A DNA stretch of 64,000 nucleotides from a virus: IMG/VR virus record IMGVR_UViG_3300030012_004234, positions 1 through 64,000 of that record, one strand, 5' to 3'. Both the position numbers and the translations under genes were made by a program. The notes under the pieces are model-generated. The model saw nothing but the letters and a program-made list of their open reading frames with translations. It searched no databases and was not told the DNA's origin. Positions 16,053 through 24,236 of the stretch are shown here, piece after piece. Each line of letters opens with the position of its first letter. Position 1 is the first letter of the stretch.

Positions 16053-17067
16053 TCAAAAGATCTTTTATTAAGTTAGTATTTTTTAATTCTAAATCGTAAT
16101 TAAACTTTATATATTTACTATTATCGGAAAAATGATTAATAGTTCGAAATGAAACAAGATTCTTTTTAAATAATCCTTCTATTTCTTTAGAGTATTTTAG
16201 AAAAAACCAAGAAGATGATGTATCAATTATCTCATACCCTTTTTTGTTTAATCTTTCTACTAGTTCATTTTTAGCTAAGAAAGTTTTTTCAGTATAGCGA
16301 TTAAAATAAACTATATTATCCAAAATAAATTCGCAGTACTTTGCTGACATTCCAGAAAGTTCATACATAAATCTAAATTTATTAAATATATCTATATTAC
16401 TTTTATTACTTACTATATAACCAACCCTACACCCAGCAGCTCCGTAACCTTTTGAAAAGGTTCTAATGATAGTCAAATTAGTATATGTTTTAATTTTTTT
16501 GACTAAGCTTTTTTTATTAGTAAGCTCTATATAAGCTTCATCTATTATAACGTGAATTCCTGTATCTAATAATGTTTTAATTTGATCGAAAGTATAATAA
16601 TCACCTAGAGGAGAGTTTGGGTTAGCTAAAATAATAAACTGTGTATCTTCATCGATTTTATCTAATATCCATCTAAAATTTAATCCTTTATTAGTATATC
16701 TTACTTTTTTTACTTTACATTCATATAATTCAGCGTAAACATTATACATTGGAAAGCAGTAATTAGATGTAATAATATTTTTTCCTTTTAGATCAAAACA
16801 TTCAAATAGAGTCTTTATGCCTAGATCGGAACCTGGTGTAAATAATAAATTATATCCTTTAACTCCTAAATATTTAGCTAATTTGCTTCTTAAATTTTTT
16901 ATATTAGGATAAAAGAATATATCTTTTTGTTTTATGGAAGTAATAAAGTTATTAAATAAACTATCGGGTAAATTTAAATTTCTTTCATTTTGAGATAATA
17001 CAACTTTGTATAAATCTTTATTTTCTAATTTATTTTTTCGTACTATGTTATTTAAATGTTTTTTCAT
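16033..17067 (-). CDS. PLP-dependent aminotransferase, class I/II (HisC-like)
   Basis: A 344-residue fold-type I enzyme. FTPGSDLGIKTLF is the phosphate-binding region (~77-89). ANPNSPLGD (~148) and DEAYIE (176-181) contact the cofactor. TFSKGYGAAGCRVGY carries the Schiff-base Lys206. It resembles histidinol-phosphate aminotransferase, but the cassette has no other His genes. HisC-like enzymes in surface-polysaccharide loci can aminate small phosphorylated ketones; that role is a hypothesis here. Its start abuts the SGNH gene upstream (one-base overlap). Confidence 0.82.
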   Translation of the reverse strand: MKKHLNNIVRKNKLENKDLYKVVLSQNERNLNLPDSLFNNFITSIKQKDIFFYPNIKNLRSKLAKYLGVKGYNLLFTPGSDLGIKTLFECFDLKGKNIITSNYCFPMYNVYAELYECKVKKVRYTNKGLNFRWILDKIDEDTQFIILANPNSPLGDYYTFDQIKTLLDTGIHVIIDEAYIELTNKKSLVKKIKTYTNLTIIRTFSKGYGAAGCRVGYIVSNKSNIDIFNKFRFMYELSGMSAKYCEFILDNIVYFNRYTEKTFLAKNELVERLNKKGYEIIDTSSSWFFLKYSKEIEGLFKKNLVSFRTINHFSDNSKYIKFNYDLELKNTNLIKDLLNVQIDR

Positions 17068-18041
17068 TAAATTAACGATTCGCCTTTTACTTTTTTACCG
17101 TCTATTTCAATTATATTTTCTAAAATTAACTCTTCAGCTTGATTATTTAAATTTTCTTTTATACAATTAGCTAATGCCCAATTACCGTCTTCATTGTAAT
17201 GCCAATCATTTACAAAGGTACCATCAGAATGTAGAGTCCATTTGAACTGGTCATCCATATGTTTTTTTCTAAAAGACTGCAATTCAGTCATATTTAGTAT
17301 ATTAAGTTTATTAAACATAGTTTCAAAACTTAGTTCTTTTATAAGCTCATTATCAAAAGGTACACTATGGTAATCTTTTAAAGAAAATTTATACTTATCT
17401 TCTTGTTTAGTATCTTTTATTTTAAATGATGTAAAAGGAGATTCTATATATCTAATACTAGCTCCTCTAGCTTCTAAATAATTCTGTAAATAAAATAATT
17501 CGTATAACTGCTCTATTTCAGATATTTCAAAATCGAAAAAATTATTTATAAAATTTATTTTAGCTTCATCTGGTCCTACAAATCCAAATTTGTCTCCTTT
17601 AGCACTCTTTGCTATATTACTAACACTTTCTCTTATTTTATTACCTTTATATAGCATTATAGCTTCTTTTCTTACAGGGCTTGGAACCTGCATTACAAAA
17701 AGATGATTAGTAAGATCTTCTACTCTGTAGCTATAATTTTTGAATGCTCGTATCACAGCTTCTATTCCTAATCCTCCAAAACCAAAATTATGAAAAACAT
17801 CTACTCTTAATAATTTTGCTAACATACCGCCCCATGTTAAATTATCACTAATGTACTTTCCTGAAACATAGCTTTTTTTATACTTTTCTTTTAGTTGATC
17901 AGTCGCTACTTCATATACTTCTTCACCATCAATCACCTGAGGTTGCATTATCTTTTTAACATATGCAGTACCTTGAGTATGAGAGCATCCTCCAGATATA
18001 AGTACTTTTTCTTTAGTTCTTGAATATTTAAAATCTTTCAT
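17067..18041 (-). CDS. SGNH-fold-like protein (copy 3, most divergent)
   Basis: A 324-residue protein with block I ISGGCSHTQGT (Ser20), a Gly-rich turn HNFGFGGLGIEAVI, a strand LFVMQVPSP, and a C-terminal NDWHYNEDGN that may provide the Asp/His pair. The order matches SGNH proteins. However, the third block lacks the usual small Gly-x-Asn pattern and the inserted middle is long, so catalytic activity is uncertain. The gene sits between a radical SAM gene and the aminotransferase. It is clearly part of the same run of glycan genes. Confidence 0.45.
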   Translation of the reverse strand: MKDFKYSRTKEKVLISGGCSHTQGTAYVKKIMQPQVIDGEEVYEVATDQLKEKYKKSYVSGKYISDNLTWGGMLAKLLRVDVFHNFGFGGLGIEAVIRAFKNYSYRVEDLTNHLFVMQVPSPVRKEAIMLYKGNKIRESVSNIAKSAKGDKFGFVGPDEAKINFINNFFDFEISEIEQLYELFYLQNYLEARGASIRYIESPFTSFKIKDTKQEDKYKFSLKDYHSVPFDNELIKELSFETMFNKLNILNMTELQSFRKKHMDDQFKWTLHSDGTFVNDWHYNEDGNWALANCIKENLNNQAEELILENIIEIDGKKVKGESLI

Positions 18042-18042
18042 A

Positions 18043-18966
18043 TTAATTTTTTATTAACGATAACATAGGAACTAATTCTTTATAAGAACAGTTTTTACAA
18101 TGAGAAGTAGGTTTATTAGTTAAGCATCCATTTTTTACATTTAAATAATCCTTAGTTTCTCTTATTTCATCTATAGTATTTTCAAATAAATTTCCGAATG
18201 GTTCAGCACCAGTATTTAAACAGCACATTTTTACATGTCCTTCAACAGTAGTATAAATTCCATTTTTAACCCAAAAACAATCAGGAAAGTCCCATTCATC
18301 TTTTCCTTTGATATTACCTTTCCAGTTTTCTTTTAAATACTGTATATCTTCTTGTCTATACCCTCCAGGCATAGATTTATCTTCAGACCAATCTTGAGCT
18401 ATATTTAATCTTAATTCTTCTAGATTATATACATCAACTATTTCTTTTTGAATAATAGGTATATCGTAAACATTATCAGGATTAACAACGTAGTTACAGG
18501 TTACTCTACAATTATGTCGATTCATATTTTTAAAATCTTCTAAAAATGAAATCAATTTAGGCCATTTAGCTGGAGATCTATCTCTTTCGTATGATTCTTT
18601 ATAACCGTCTATACTAAAGTATAACAAATCAATATATTTCATACAGTTTTCAAACTTTTTACCCATTTTACTATTAGGTCTAACTGGGTATTGACAGTTA
18701 GTTGCTACTATCAAAAAAGCATCGGGAAAATATTCTTTGAACGTTTTACAAATTATATCGAATTGAGGGTGTAACATAGGCTCTCCCATACCCATCAATT
18801 TAGCCTCTTGAATTGGGTGATGCTTTAAACCTTCTAACATAGTTCTAAATTTAGAAATAGGCATATGCTGTAATGCTCCTATCACCTCGTGTCTATTACA
18901 AAAAGAACACTGCAGGTTACAGTAGTTAGTAGTTTCTAAATATGCATATGTTATAGGTTGCGTCAT
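18043..18966 (-). CDS. Radical SAM enzyme with SPASM-like C-terminus
   Basis: A 307-residue protein. The [4Fe-4S] motif is C16-NLQ-C20-SF-C23 after strand 1. GMGEPMLHP is the SAM-binding GGE-equivalent loop. YFSIDG is a later barrel strand. The C-terminal cysteines (KMCCLNTG and SHCKNCSYK) fit a SPASM-type auxiliary cluster. Family members use a 5'-deoxyadenosyl radical to epimerise, dehydrogenate or otherwise alter sugars or peptides. In this context sugar modification is the likeliest role. It overlaps the GT-like gene upstream by four bases. Confidence 0.8.
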   Translation of the reverse strand: MTQPITYAYLETTNYCNLQCSFCNRHEVIGALQHMPISKFRTMLEGLKHHPIQEAKLMGMGEPMLHPQFDIICKTFKEYFPDAFLIVATNCQYPVRPNSKMGKKFENCMKYIDLLYFSIDGYKESYERDRSPAKWPKLISFLEDFKNMNRHNCRVTCNYVVNPDNVYDIPIIQKEIVDVYNLEELRLNIAQDWSEDKSMPGGYRQEDIQYLKENWKGNIKGKDEWDFPDCFWVKNGIYTTVEGHVKMCCLNTGAEPFGNLFENTIDEIRETKDYLNVKNGCLTNKPTSHCKNCSYKELVPMLSLIKN

Positions 18967-19616
18967 ACTTCTCTTTTTTTATTCTTATTAAATAAAAATT
19001 GGTGAGGTTGTTTATATAGAATATTAGTTAATCCGAATTCTTTTATAATAAAAGCATGAGCATGATGACCTCCATTAGTCCCTTGCATTTCGTCGCTTTC
19101 TTTACTTTTAAAATAATACTTCCAGCCGTTAGCGTAAATATCAAAAGTTACTGATGTTCCTCCAAAGAAGTAATCAGAGTCTAATCTGCAAAGTCCTTTT
19201 TCGTATCTTATTTTAGAATGTGTATTTATCTCTAAAGGTTCATGATTTTGAGATTTTTCTAATAAATAATTTAATAAAGATTCAACTTCAAATAAAATTC
19301 CATTTCTAGTCCATAATACGTAATCATATATAAAATTATTTTTAAGCTCATAATCACTTTTTAATTTATTTACTCTATGAATTAAATAAAAAGCCCTCTC
19401 AGTATTATTTTTAAATTCAGTAATGTTAGGATCCAAAAACTCCTTACCTTTAAAGTTGCCAAAAGGTTTTTTATCTTCAAAATCATCCCAGGTACTAGTA
19501 AAGTAATCTATATTTAAATTCTCATGATTTAAATTAGCATAAATTTCATTTAAGGTACGAAACGTTCTTGTTTGCCCCCAAAAGCAAATTGCAATATTTT
19601 TCTTATTTATACTCAT
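18963..19616 (-). CDS. Glycosyltransferase-like protein (GQxRT / YD-V-R family)
   Basis: A 217-residue protein starting with IAICFWGQTRTFRTL, followed by IDYFTSTWDDF (~36-46) and YDYVLWTRNG (~100-109). These match in order the family also seen at 25938-26714 (CLSGQLRG, YFAHTWSY, YDLVVKSRPD) and 5624-6358. I treat these as GT-A-like transferases. The second motif here ends in RNG where the relatives have RPD or RTD, so the metal-binding Asp may be missing. There is no signal peptide. It overlaps the nucleotidyltransferase gene by 14 bases. Confidence 0.5.
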   Translation of the reverse strand: MSINKKNIAICFWGQTRTFRTLNEIYANLNHENLNIDYFTSTWDDFEDKKPFGNFKGKEFLDPNITEFKNNTERAFYLIHRVNKLKSDYELKNNFIYDYVLWTRNGILFEVESLLNYLLEKSQNHEPLEINTHSKIRYEKGLCRLDSDYFFGGTSVTFDIYANGWKYYFKSKESDEMQGTNGGHHAHAFIIKEFGLTNILYKQPHQFLFNKNKKREV

Positions 19617-20334
19617 TCAAATAATTTTGTAACCATTCAGGAGTACCTAATTCATAAACTTTATCAACATGAGTTATAACTATATGTTTACCGTCTTTAA
19701 TCGCATAGTTATAAACTGGTGCAACGTAAAATTCATTATTAACTCTATCATTAGCTTGTATCATCTCTTCTGCATACTTAACAAAGTCACACCCTCTATT
19801 CCAATAATAATATCCAGCAGTCGCATCATCAGATATTTTTTTCTTTTCTGCTACTTCTTCTACGTATCCTTCACTATTAACCTTGGCATAGCTCCACTCT
19901 TCACTTTTACCTATAAAGCAAGGCATACCTCCATCGTGTAAACTTAATCTACTAAATGTATCGTTAGGATCATAATCTATCATTTGATCTGAGTTAAAAC
20001 TTAAAAACGGTGTAGTATTATCTATAAACTCTTTAGCAGTTAATAAAGTACATGCTGCTCCTTGAGTAGTTTCATTAAGTCTAATTATTTCAATATTGTC
20101 ATGTCCTATAATTTCATTAAATAAAGTAAAATCATATTTTAAATAATCAGCCTCTTGACATATTATTATAAATTTAAATTTTTTATCAAACTCTATATTT
20201 AAATTTTCTACAACTCTTTGAATCATAGGTTTACCATTTACATCTATAAACGGTTTAGAATCCGTATAACCTTGTTCTTGAAATCTAGAACCTTTACCTG
20301 CCATAGGTAAAACTATATTAAAAAACTGTTTCAT
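19603..20334 (-). CDS. Sugar-phosphate nucleotidyltransferase
   Basis: A 243-residue GT-A-fold enzyme with the signature VLPMAGKGSRF (nucleotide loop), DSKPFIDVNGKPMIQ (substrate Lys), and SFNSDQMIDYD (metal-site region). It ends KVYELGTPEWLQNYL. It aligns along its length with residues 222-458 of the HAD fusion at 9486-10862, so the two are paralogues, probably activating different substrates. Such enzymes make NDP-sugars from sugar-1-phosphates. It lies just downstream of the small HAD phosphatase gene, mirroring the fused arrangement as two separate genes. Confidence 0.85.
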   Translation of the reverse strand: MKQFFNIVLPMAGKGSRFQEQGYTDSKPFIDVNGKPMIQRVVENLNIEFDKKFKFIIICQEADYLKYDFTLFNEIIGHDNIEIIRLNETTQGAACTLLTAKEFIDNTTPFLSFNSDQMIDYDPNDTFSRLSLHDGGMPCFIGKSEEWSYAKVNSEGYVEEVAEKKKISDDATAGYYYWNRGCDFVKYAEEMIQANDRVNNEFYVAPVYNYAIKDGKHIVITHVDKVYELGTPEWLQNYLNEYK

Positions 20335-20336
20335 AT

Positions 20337-20645
20337 TTAATTTTTAAAAAATTCATCTGGATGAATAGATCTATCGTCTATAAATATATCTGCATCAAAA
20401 GGTTTAAAGTATAGATGGTGATATTTGCAGCCCCAAGATTCTAATTGAGCTTCAGTTATAGGTCTATAGTAATTTTCTCCTCTACCACTTTTATTTCCTC
20501 TAGCTGTATAAAAAATAATAGTATGACCTTGATCGTAAAGGTCATTAATCTGTTTTATCCTATCACGATAAGGAATCCTGGTAATAACAGGGCCCTTTTC
20601 TATGCATATAGTATCGTCTATATCTATTACGTATTTTTTACTCAT
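20337..20645 (-). CDS. Small HAD-family phosphatase (polysaccharide type)
   Basis: A 102-residue minimal HAD protein. Motif I is VIDIDDTIC, motif II IIFYTARGNKSGRG, and the C-terminal FKPFDADIFIDDRS combines the Lys and acidic metal site. Proteins of this size in capsule loci are annotated as polysaccharide-biosynthesis phosphatases. It may dephosphorylate a sugar-phosphate before activation by the adjacent nucleotidyltransferase. It overlaps the CMP-sugar synthetase-like gene by eight bases. Confidence 0.78.
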   Translation of the reverse strand: MSKKYVIDIDDTICIEKGPVITRIPYRDRIKQINDLYDQGHTIIFYTARGNKSGRGENYYRPITEAQLESWGCKYHHLYFKPFDADIFIDDRSIHPDEFFKN

Positions 20646-21303
20646 TATTATATAAAGTCTTAACTAATTCGAAATCTATTTCCGTATCAACATCAACCAA
20701 TTCTTTATCGTCCCAGTCAACAAGATATGGGTACGGTTCATTATATAAATTAGGAAATAATTCCCAATTTTCCAACATATAATTACGTTTATACATAACT
20801 AATGAATGTGTAGCTTCCCATAAAAAAGGACCTGATGTTGTTGAAAGTCTGTCATTAGGTTTAAAATTAATAGGTATTTTTTTATTATCCCAGAAAAAAT
20901 TACGTTTCTGTTTTACTGTAATAGCACTTTGATGTGTAGTTGATTTGAACCAATCTACTACTCTTTGTAGTTTATCTACATCCAAAAAAGGCTGGCAAGG
21001 ATTATAATTAATTATATATTCTGATTCAACAGCATTTAAATGATCGTACATAATACTATGATGACAGTTTCCTGGTGCTACAGCTTCATAGTCTCTTAAC
21101 AAAATATCAATCTTACCTGATGCTTTATCTATTAACTCTTTATCATAAGCTGCTAGATACTTTTCTTCTACATTAGTAAGCTTTTTTACATTTTCTATAG
21201 CGATATCTATAAGAGTATTTTTATCTCCTAAATCTCTAAGATGTTTATCAGGACATCTGCTACTTTGTCTCCTAGCATGAATAATTACTGCTATACTTTT
21301 CAT
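20638..21303 (-). CDS. CMP-nonulosonate cytidylyltransferase-like protein (NeuA/KdsB family)
   Basis: A 221-residue protein. It has VIIHARRQSSRCPDKHL at the N-terminus (the A-R-x-x-S-x-R-x-P-x-K CTP loop), NYNPCQPFLDVD (~98-109), and DVDTEIDFELV at the C-terminus, as in CMP-sialic acid synthetases. It would activate a nonulosonic or related acid with CTP. Together with the NeuB-like gene at 11660 it forms the core of a nonulosonic acid route. No NeuC-type epimerase is visible, so the precursor may come from the host. It overlaps the sulfotransferase-like gene by four bases. Confidence 0.78.
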   Translation of the reverse strand: MKSIAVIIHARRQSSRCPDKHLRDLGDKNTLIDIAIENVKKLTNVEEKYLAAYDKELIDKASGKIDILLRDYEAVAPGNCHHSIMYDHLNAVESEYIINYNPCQPFLDVDKLQRVVDWFKSTTHQSAITVKQKRNFFWDNKKIPINFKPNDRLSTTSGPFLWEATHSLVMYKRNYMLENWELFPNLYNEPYPYLVDWDDKELVDVDTEIDFELVKTLYNNE

Positions 21304-21944
21304 AACTCTAACCAGAATTTAGTTTTCTTGATTCTATTCCAAAAAGGTTTTTCAAAATCTGAATAATGTTCTTTCCACTTTTGTGTAAAAACTCTATTTA
21401 AAATATGATCATCTCCCTTTAAAAAGGGGTATATCATTCTTTTTAAACCATCTTCTTGCCATACATTATATAAAGGTATTTCCAAATTGTATCCTAGATA
21501 GTTATTAAACTGTACTGATAATTTACTTAAATCAAAAAATTTAATTTTACATCCATTCCATTCATCATTTAATAAAATATTTTCTACAAAAAATTTACCT
21601 ATATAACTTGCATAATAATTTAAATACGGAGTATAACTATCAAAATTTTCCATATGCTTATGCATATAAGATGACGGTTCAGGTTCTCCTGCTTCTACAT
21701 ACCAGTCACGAAGTCTTTGAATATACTCACTCTTAGCTCTTTCATATGGATCTCTTATAGGAAAATAAACAGTGACGTTAGGATCTGAGGTTCCTATAAA
21801 GCTATCTATTTGATCCCAGTTATTTTCCTCCTCTAACCTTTCCCAACCTTCGTTTCTTATATGTATTTGTTTGATAGCTTGACTTCCGTTTTTAGCTAAT
21901 CCAACTATAACATTATTATCTTTTTTTATATATCTGGTGCTCAT
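21300..21944 (-). CDS. Sulfotransferase-like protein (divergent)
   Basis: A 214-residue protein with VIVGLAKNGSQAIKQ near residue 12, resembling a PAPS 5'-phosphosulfate loop (K-x-G-S). VYFPIRDPYERAKSEY at 59-74 resembles the 3'-phosphate-binding motif (R-D-P-x-x-R-x-x-S). That combination is typical of cytosolic and Golgi sulfotransferases, although the first loop is degenerate. It probably adds sulfate to a glycan or is an inactive relative. A clearer member of the same superfamily is two genes upstream (22734-23384). Confidence 0.55.
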   Translation of the reverse strand: MSTRYIKKDNNVIVGLAKNGSQAIKQIHIRNEGWERLEEENNWDQIDSFIGTSDPNVTVYFPIRDPYERAKSEYIQRLRDWYVEAGEPEPSSYMHKHMENFDSYTPYLNYYASYIGKFFVENILLNDEWNGCKIKFFDLSKLSVQFNNYLGYNLEIPLYNVWQEDGLKRMIYPFLKGDDHILNRVFTQKWKEHYSDFEKPFWNRIKKTKFWLEL

Positions 21945-22744
21945 ACTAAACTATAATTTAATTTCTTTTTATCTAAATTTACTTTCATTTTTAATTTTTT
22001 ACCTCCAAAAAATTCAGGAGTTAGTACTTCATAATTTTTTTCCTTAGGAACTTGTAAGAAAATAGGTACATCACTTTTAGTCATAGCCAATAAAACAGCT
22101 CTATGAGTTCCTCTTCTTAACATATGGTACATACTATTATAACATATAGGAAATAATAAACCGTTTTTCTTTATCGACATATACTGTCTTATATCGAAGT
22201 CTTGTTTCCATTTAATACAAGTATGGGTTTCATAATAATCTGTATAAGTAGAAGTATCAGGGTAAAGTAGGTCATATTTTTTTTCTATTTCTTTCCATTC
22301 TTCAGTATCCCATCCTACAGTATCTTCTACTTCTTTAATAAATTTTCTTGCTATAGTAACATCTTCATTATCATGCATATTTGTCATATACTTATTAATT
22401 AATTTGTACGGTATAGTAAGATATAAGAAACTATCCCAATCTTTACCTAACCCTACCATATCCATTGATATAACATCTGCTTTAGCCATTACCATCTTAT
22501 CGTCAAAAGGATTTATATTAAAGTACATAGGATCGAAACCATCCCAGTTAGCTCCTTCTTTGATAGTATCTATGTCTGAATTAATAGGTCTTTCATTCCA
22601 CCCAGATTTTTCTTTATTACCTTTTAATTCTTTGTGTACTTCTAAATATAAGTCTACAACTTTTTGATAAGGAATTATATCAAAATGCTTCAAAGATTTA
22701 AAACTATCTTTCCAGTATTTTACTCCTGTTAATTTAAAATTCAT
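21941..22744 (-). CDS. Unknown protein with a ParB/sulfiredoxin-like HR motif
   Basis: A 267-residue protein between two sulfotransferase-like genes. The C-terminal third has GLLFPICYNSMYHMLRRGTH followed by RAVLLAMTKSD and VPIFLQV. A basic residue, Gly, x-His-Arg, a helix and then a beta-strand recalls the ParB/sulfiredoxin nuclease-kinase fold, but this is a weak resemblance. The N-terminal part (KSGWNERP, FNINPFDDKMVMAKAD) is unfamiliar. It overlaps its neighbours by four and 11 bases, so it belongs to the cassette. The function is unknown. Confidence 0.55.
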   Translation of the reverse strand: MNFKLTGVKYWKDSFKSLKHFDIIPYQKVVDLYLEVHKELKGNKEKSGWNERPINSDIDTIKEGANWDGFDPMYFNINPFDDKMVMAKADVISMDMVGLGKDWDSFLYLTIPYKLINKYMTNMHDNEDVTIARKFIKEVEDTVGWDTEEWKEIEKKYDLLYPDTSTYTDYYETHTCIKWKQDFDIRQYMSIKKNGLLFPICYNSMYHMLRRGTHRAVLLAMTKSDVPIFLQVPKEKNYEVLTPEFFGGKKLKMKVNLDKKKLNYSLV

Positions 22745-23384
22745 AATTAAATAATTCTATATCATTTTTATATTTTTCAGCAACATAATTTTTAGCTTTT
22801 TCAGTATATGCCATTTTATAATTTTTTATTTTACTATACTGCGATATATTAGTTATAGGTAAAGGTCTATACGGTATGAATAACTTGCTGCAAATAACAT
22901 GCCACGATTGATTTAAATGCTCGTATGTTCCAAAAAAATCTATATACGGTAGTTTATTTATACCATCATTATACTTACCTTTTAAAAATTCTACTTGAGA
23001 AGGTATATGAATAAACTCATCATACCAATTAGCTCTATCTATAGCTGTATCTAGTTTAGGATTAAAATCTTTTGGAATATTTCTAACTGATTTATTATAA
23101 TGTTTTTCAAATTTTTCTTCTAAATTAAAAACAGTACTATCAAAATCTTCTGAGTTTAACCAAGGTCTATATTTGTATTGAGAAAATAATCTATCCCAAG
23201 GGTTTCTTATAATAGTAAATACAAAATATTCATTTAGTATTTTTTCATCTAAATCATCATGATGTATTTTGAATCCTTCATATACTTCATCTTTATTAAA
23301 CTTCGCATATAGTTCTCTGCCTATAGATGTCCCAGCGCACTTAGGTATATGTAGAAAGATAAATTTTTTATCGTGATTAACCAT
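22734..23384 (-). CDS. Sulfotransferase (PAPS-dependent, sulfotransferase-2 type)
   Basis: A 216-residue protein with both PAPS motifs: IFLHIPKCAGTSIG at ~9-22 (5'-phosphosulfate loop) and FTIIRNPWDRLFSQY at ~56-70 (3'-phosphate loop). The HIPKxAGTS form is diagnostic of the family that sulfates carbohydrate groups. There is no N-terminal membrane anchor, unlike eukaryotic Golgi members, so it works in the cytosol of the infected cell. The acceptor is unknown. It overlaps the exostosin-like glycosyltransferase gene by eight bases, suggesting sulfation of the glycan being built. Confidence 0.82.
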   Translation of the reverse strand: MVNHDKKFIFLHIPKCAGTSIGRELYAKFNKDEVYEGFKIHHDDLDEKILNEYFVFTIIRNPWDRLFSQYKYRPWLNSEDFDSTVFNLEEKFEKHYNKSVRNIPKDFNPKLDTAIDRANWYDEFIHIPSQVEFLKGKYNDGINKLPYIDFFGTYEHLNQSWHVICSKLFIPYRPLPITNISQYSKIKNYKMAYTEKAKNYVAEKYKNDIELFNYEF

Positions 23385-24231
23385 TTAAGTTTAATTTTTT
23401 AGTATATAAATCTAAATCTAAAAGGTAATAATTAGACCAATTATTTAAAGAATTATAATGTTTATCTAAATATTCTAAATCTAGATCTTGCCAATCATTT
23501 ACAAGTACTATAGGAAATATTTTAGCAAAATACTCTGTAACTACATTTCTATGGCAAATAGGTATAACTTTCAAATATAGGCATTCCCACATTCGATGAC
23601 AGTCGATACCGTTTCCTTCTGGGCTCAAGCAATACTTGTAATTTTTAAGGTCTTTTATATAAGATTTAAAATCAGTATCTTCAGTCCATTGTAAACCTTT
23701 TTCTTTTCCGGCTTTATAACACTGAGGTCTATAATCATCTCTTAATCCTCCATTTATTTTAAAATTAAAAAATATAAATTCAGACTTTTCTTTAGGTAGG
23801 CTTTTTAGCTCTTCATTAAAAATACCTATATCTCCCCATGGCCAGTTAGAATTAGCTAACCCTATTGGTAAAGGTATAAGTCTTTCATGTGTAGTGTTTA
23901 CATTTTGACTATATATTTTTTTTATATTAGGAATATCAAAATACTTTTTATGAGTTTCGTCGAAGCTTTGATCTGAGTTATGTAGTATAAGATCAAAAGG
24001 ATTTTTAAACTTACTTAACTTATCATAAAGGTTTATATCTTTTAAAGCAGGTTTATCTTCATTTATAAGACTACTATTACAGTATATAGTATTAGGATTG
24101 TTATAATTATCAAAATCGAAAGATTCTATATCGTAAGATAATGCATTTTTACTCTCAAATTCTTTCTGATCTAATTTAGAAAATCCTGCAGTTGCAAGTT
24201 CTTGTATTTTTTCTCCTGTTATAATTTCCAT
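23377..24231 (-). CDS. Exostosin-like glycosyltransferase
   Basis: A 284-residue protein whose second half contains YKYCLSPEGNGIDCHRMWE and then LYLKVIPICHRN. That pattern (aromatic-C-x-S-P-E/x-G-x-G-x-D-x-x-R-x-x-E) is the C-terminal GT-B donor-binding motif of exostosin/GT47-like proteins. The N-terminal half has LPIGLANSNWPWG, also seen in this group. It is probably a cytosolic sugar transferase. The adjacent UDP-sugar dehydrogenase-like gene upstream could supply a uronic acid donor, but that link is inference. Confidence 0.7.
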   Translation of the reverse strand: MEIITGEKIQELATAGFSKLDQKEFESKNALSYDIESFDFDNYNNPNTIYCNSSLINEDKPALKDINLYDKLSKFKNPFDLILHNSDQSFDETHKKYFDIPNIKKIYSQNVNTTHERLIPLPIGLANSNWPWGDIGIFNEELKSLPKEKSEFIFFNFKINGGLRDDYRPQCYKAGKEKGLQWTEDTDFKSYIKDLKNYKYCLSPEGNGIDCHRMWECLYLKVIPICHRNVVTEYFAKIFPIVLVNDWQDLDLEYLDKHYNSLNNWSNYYLLDLDLYTKKLNLNG

Positions 24232-24236
24232 AGACT

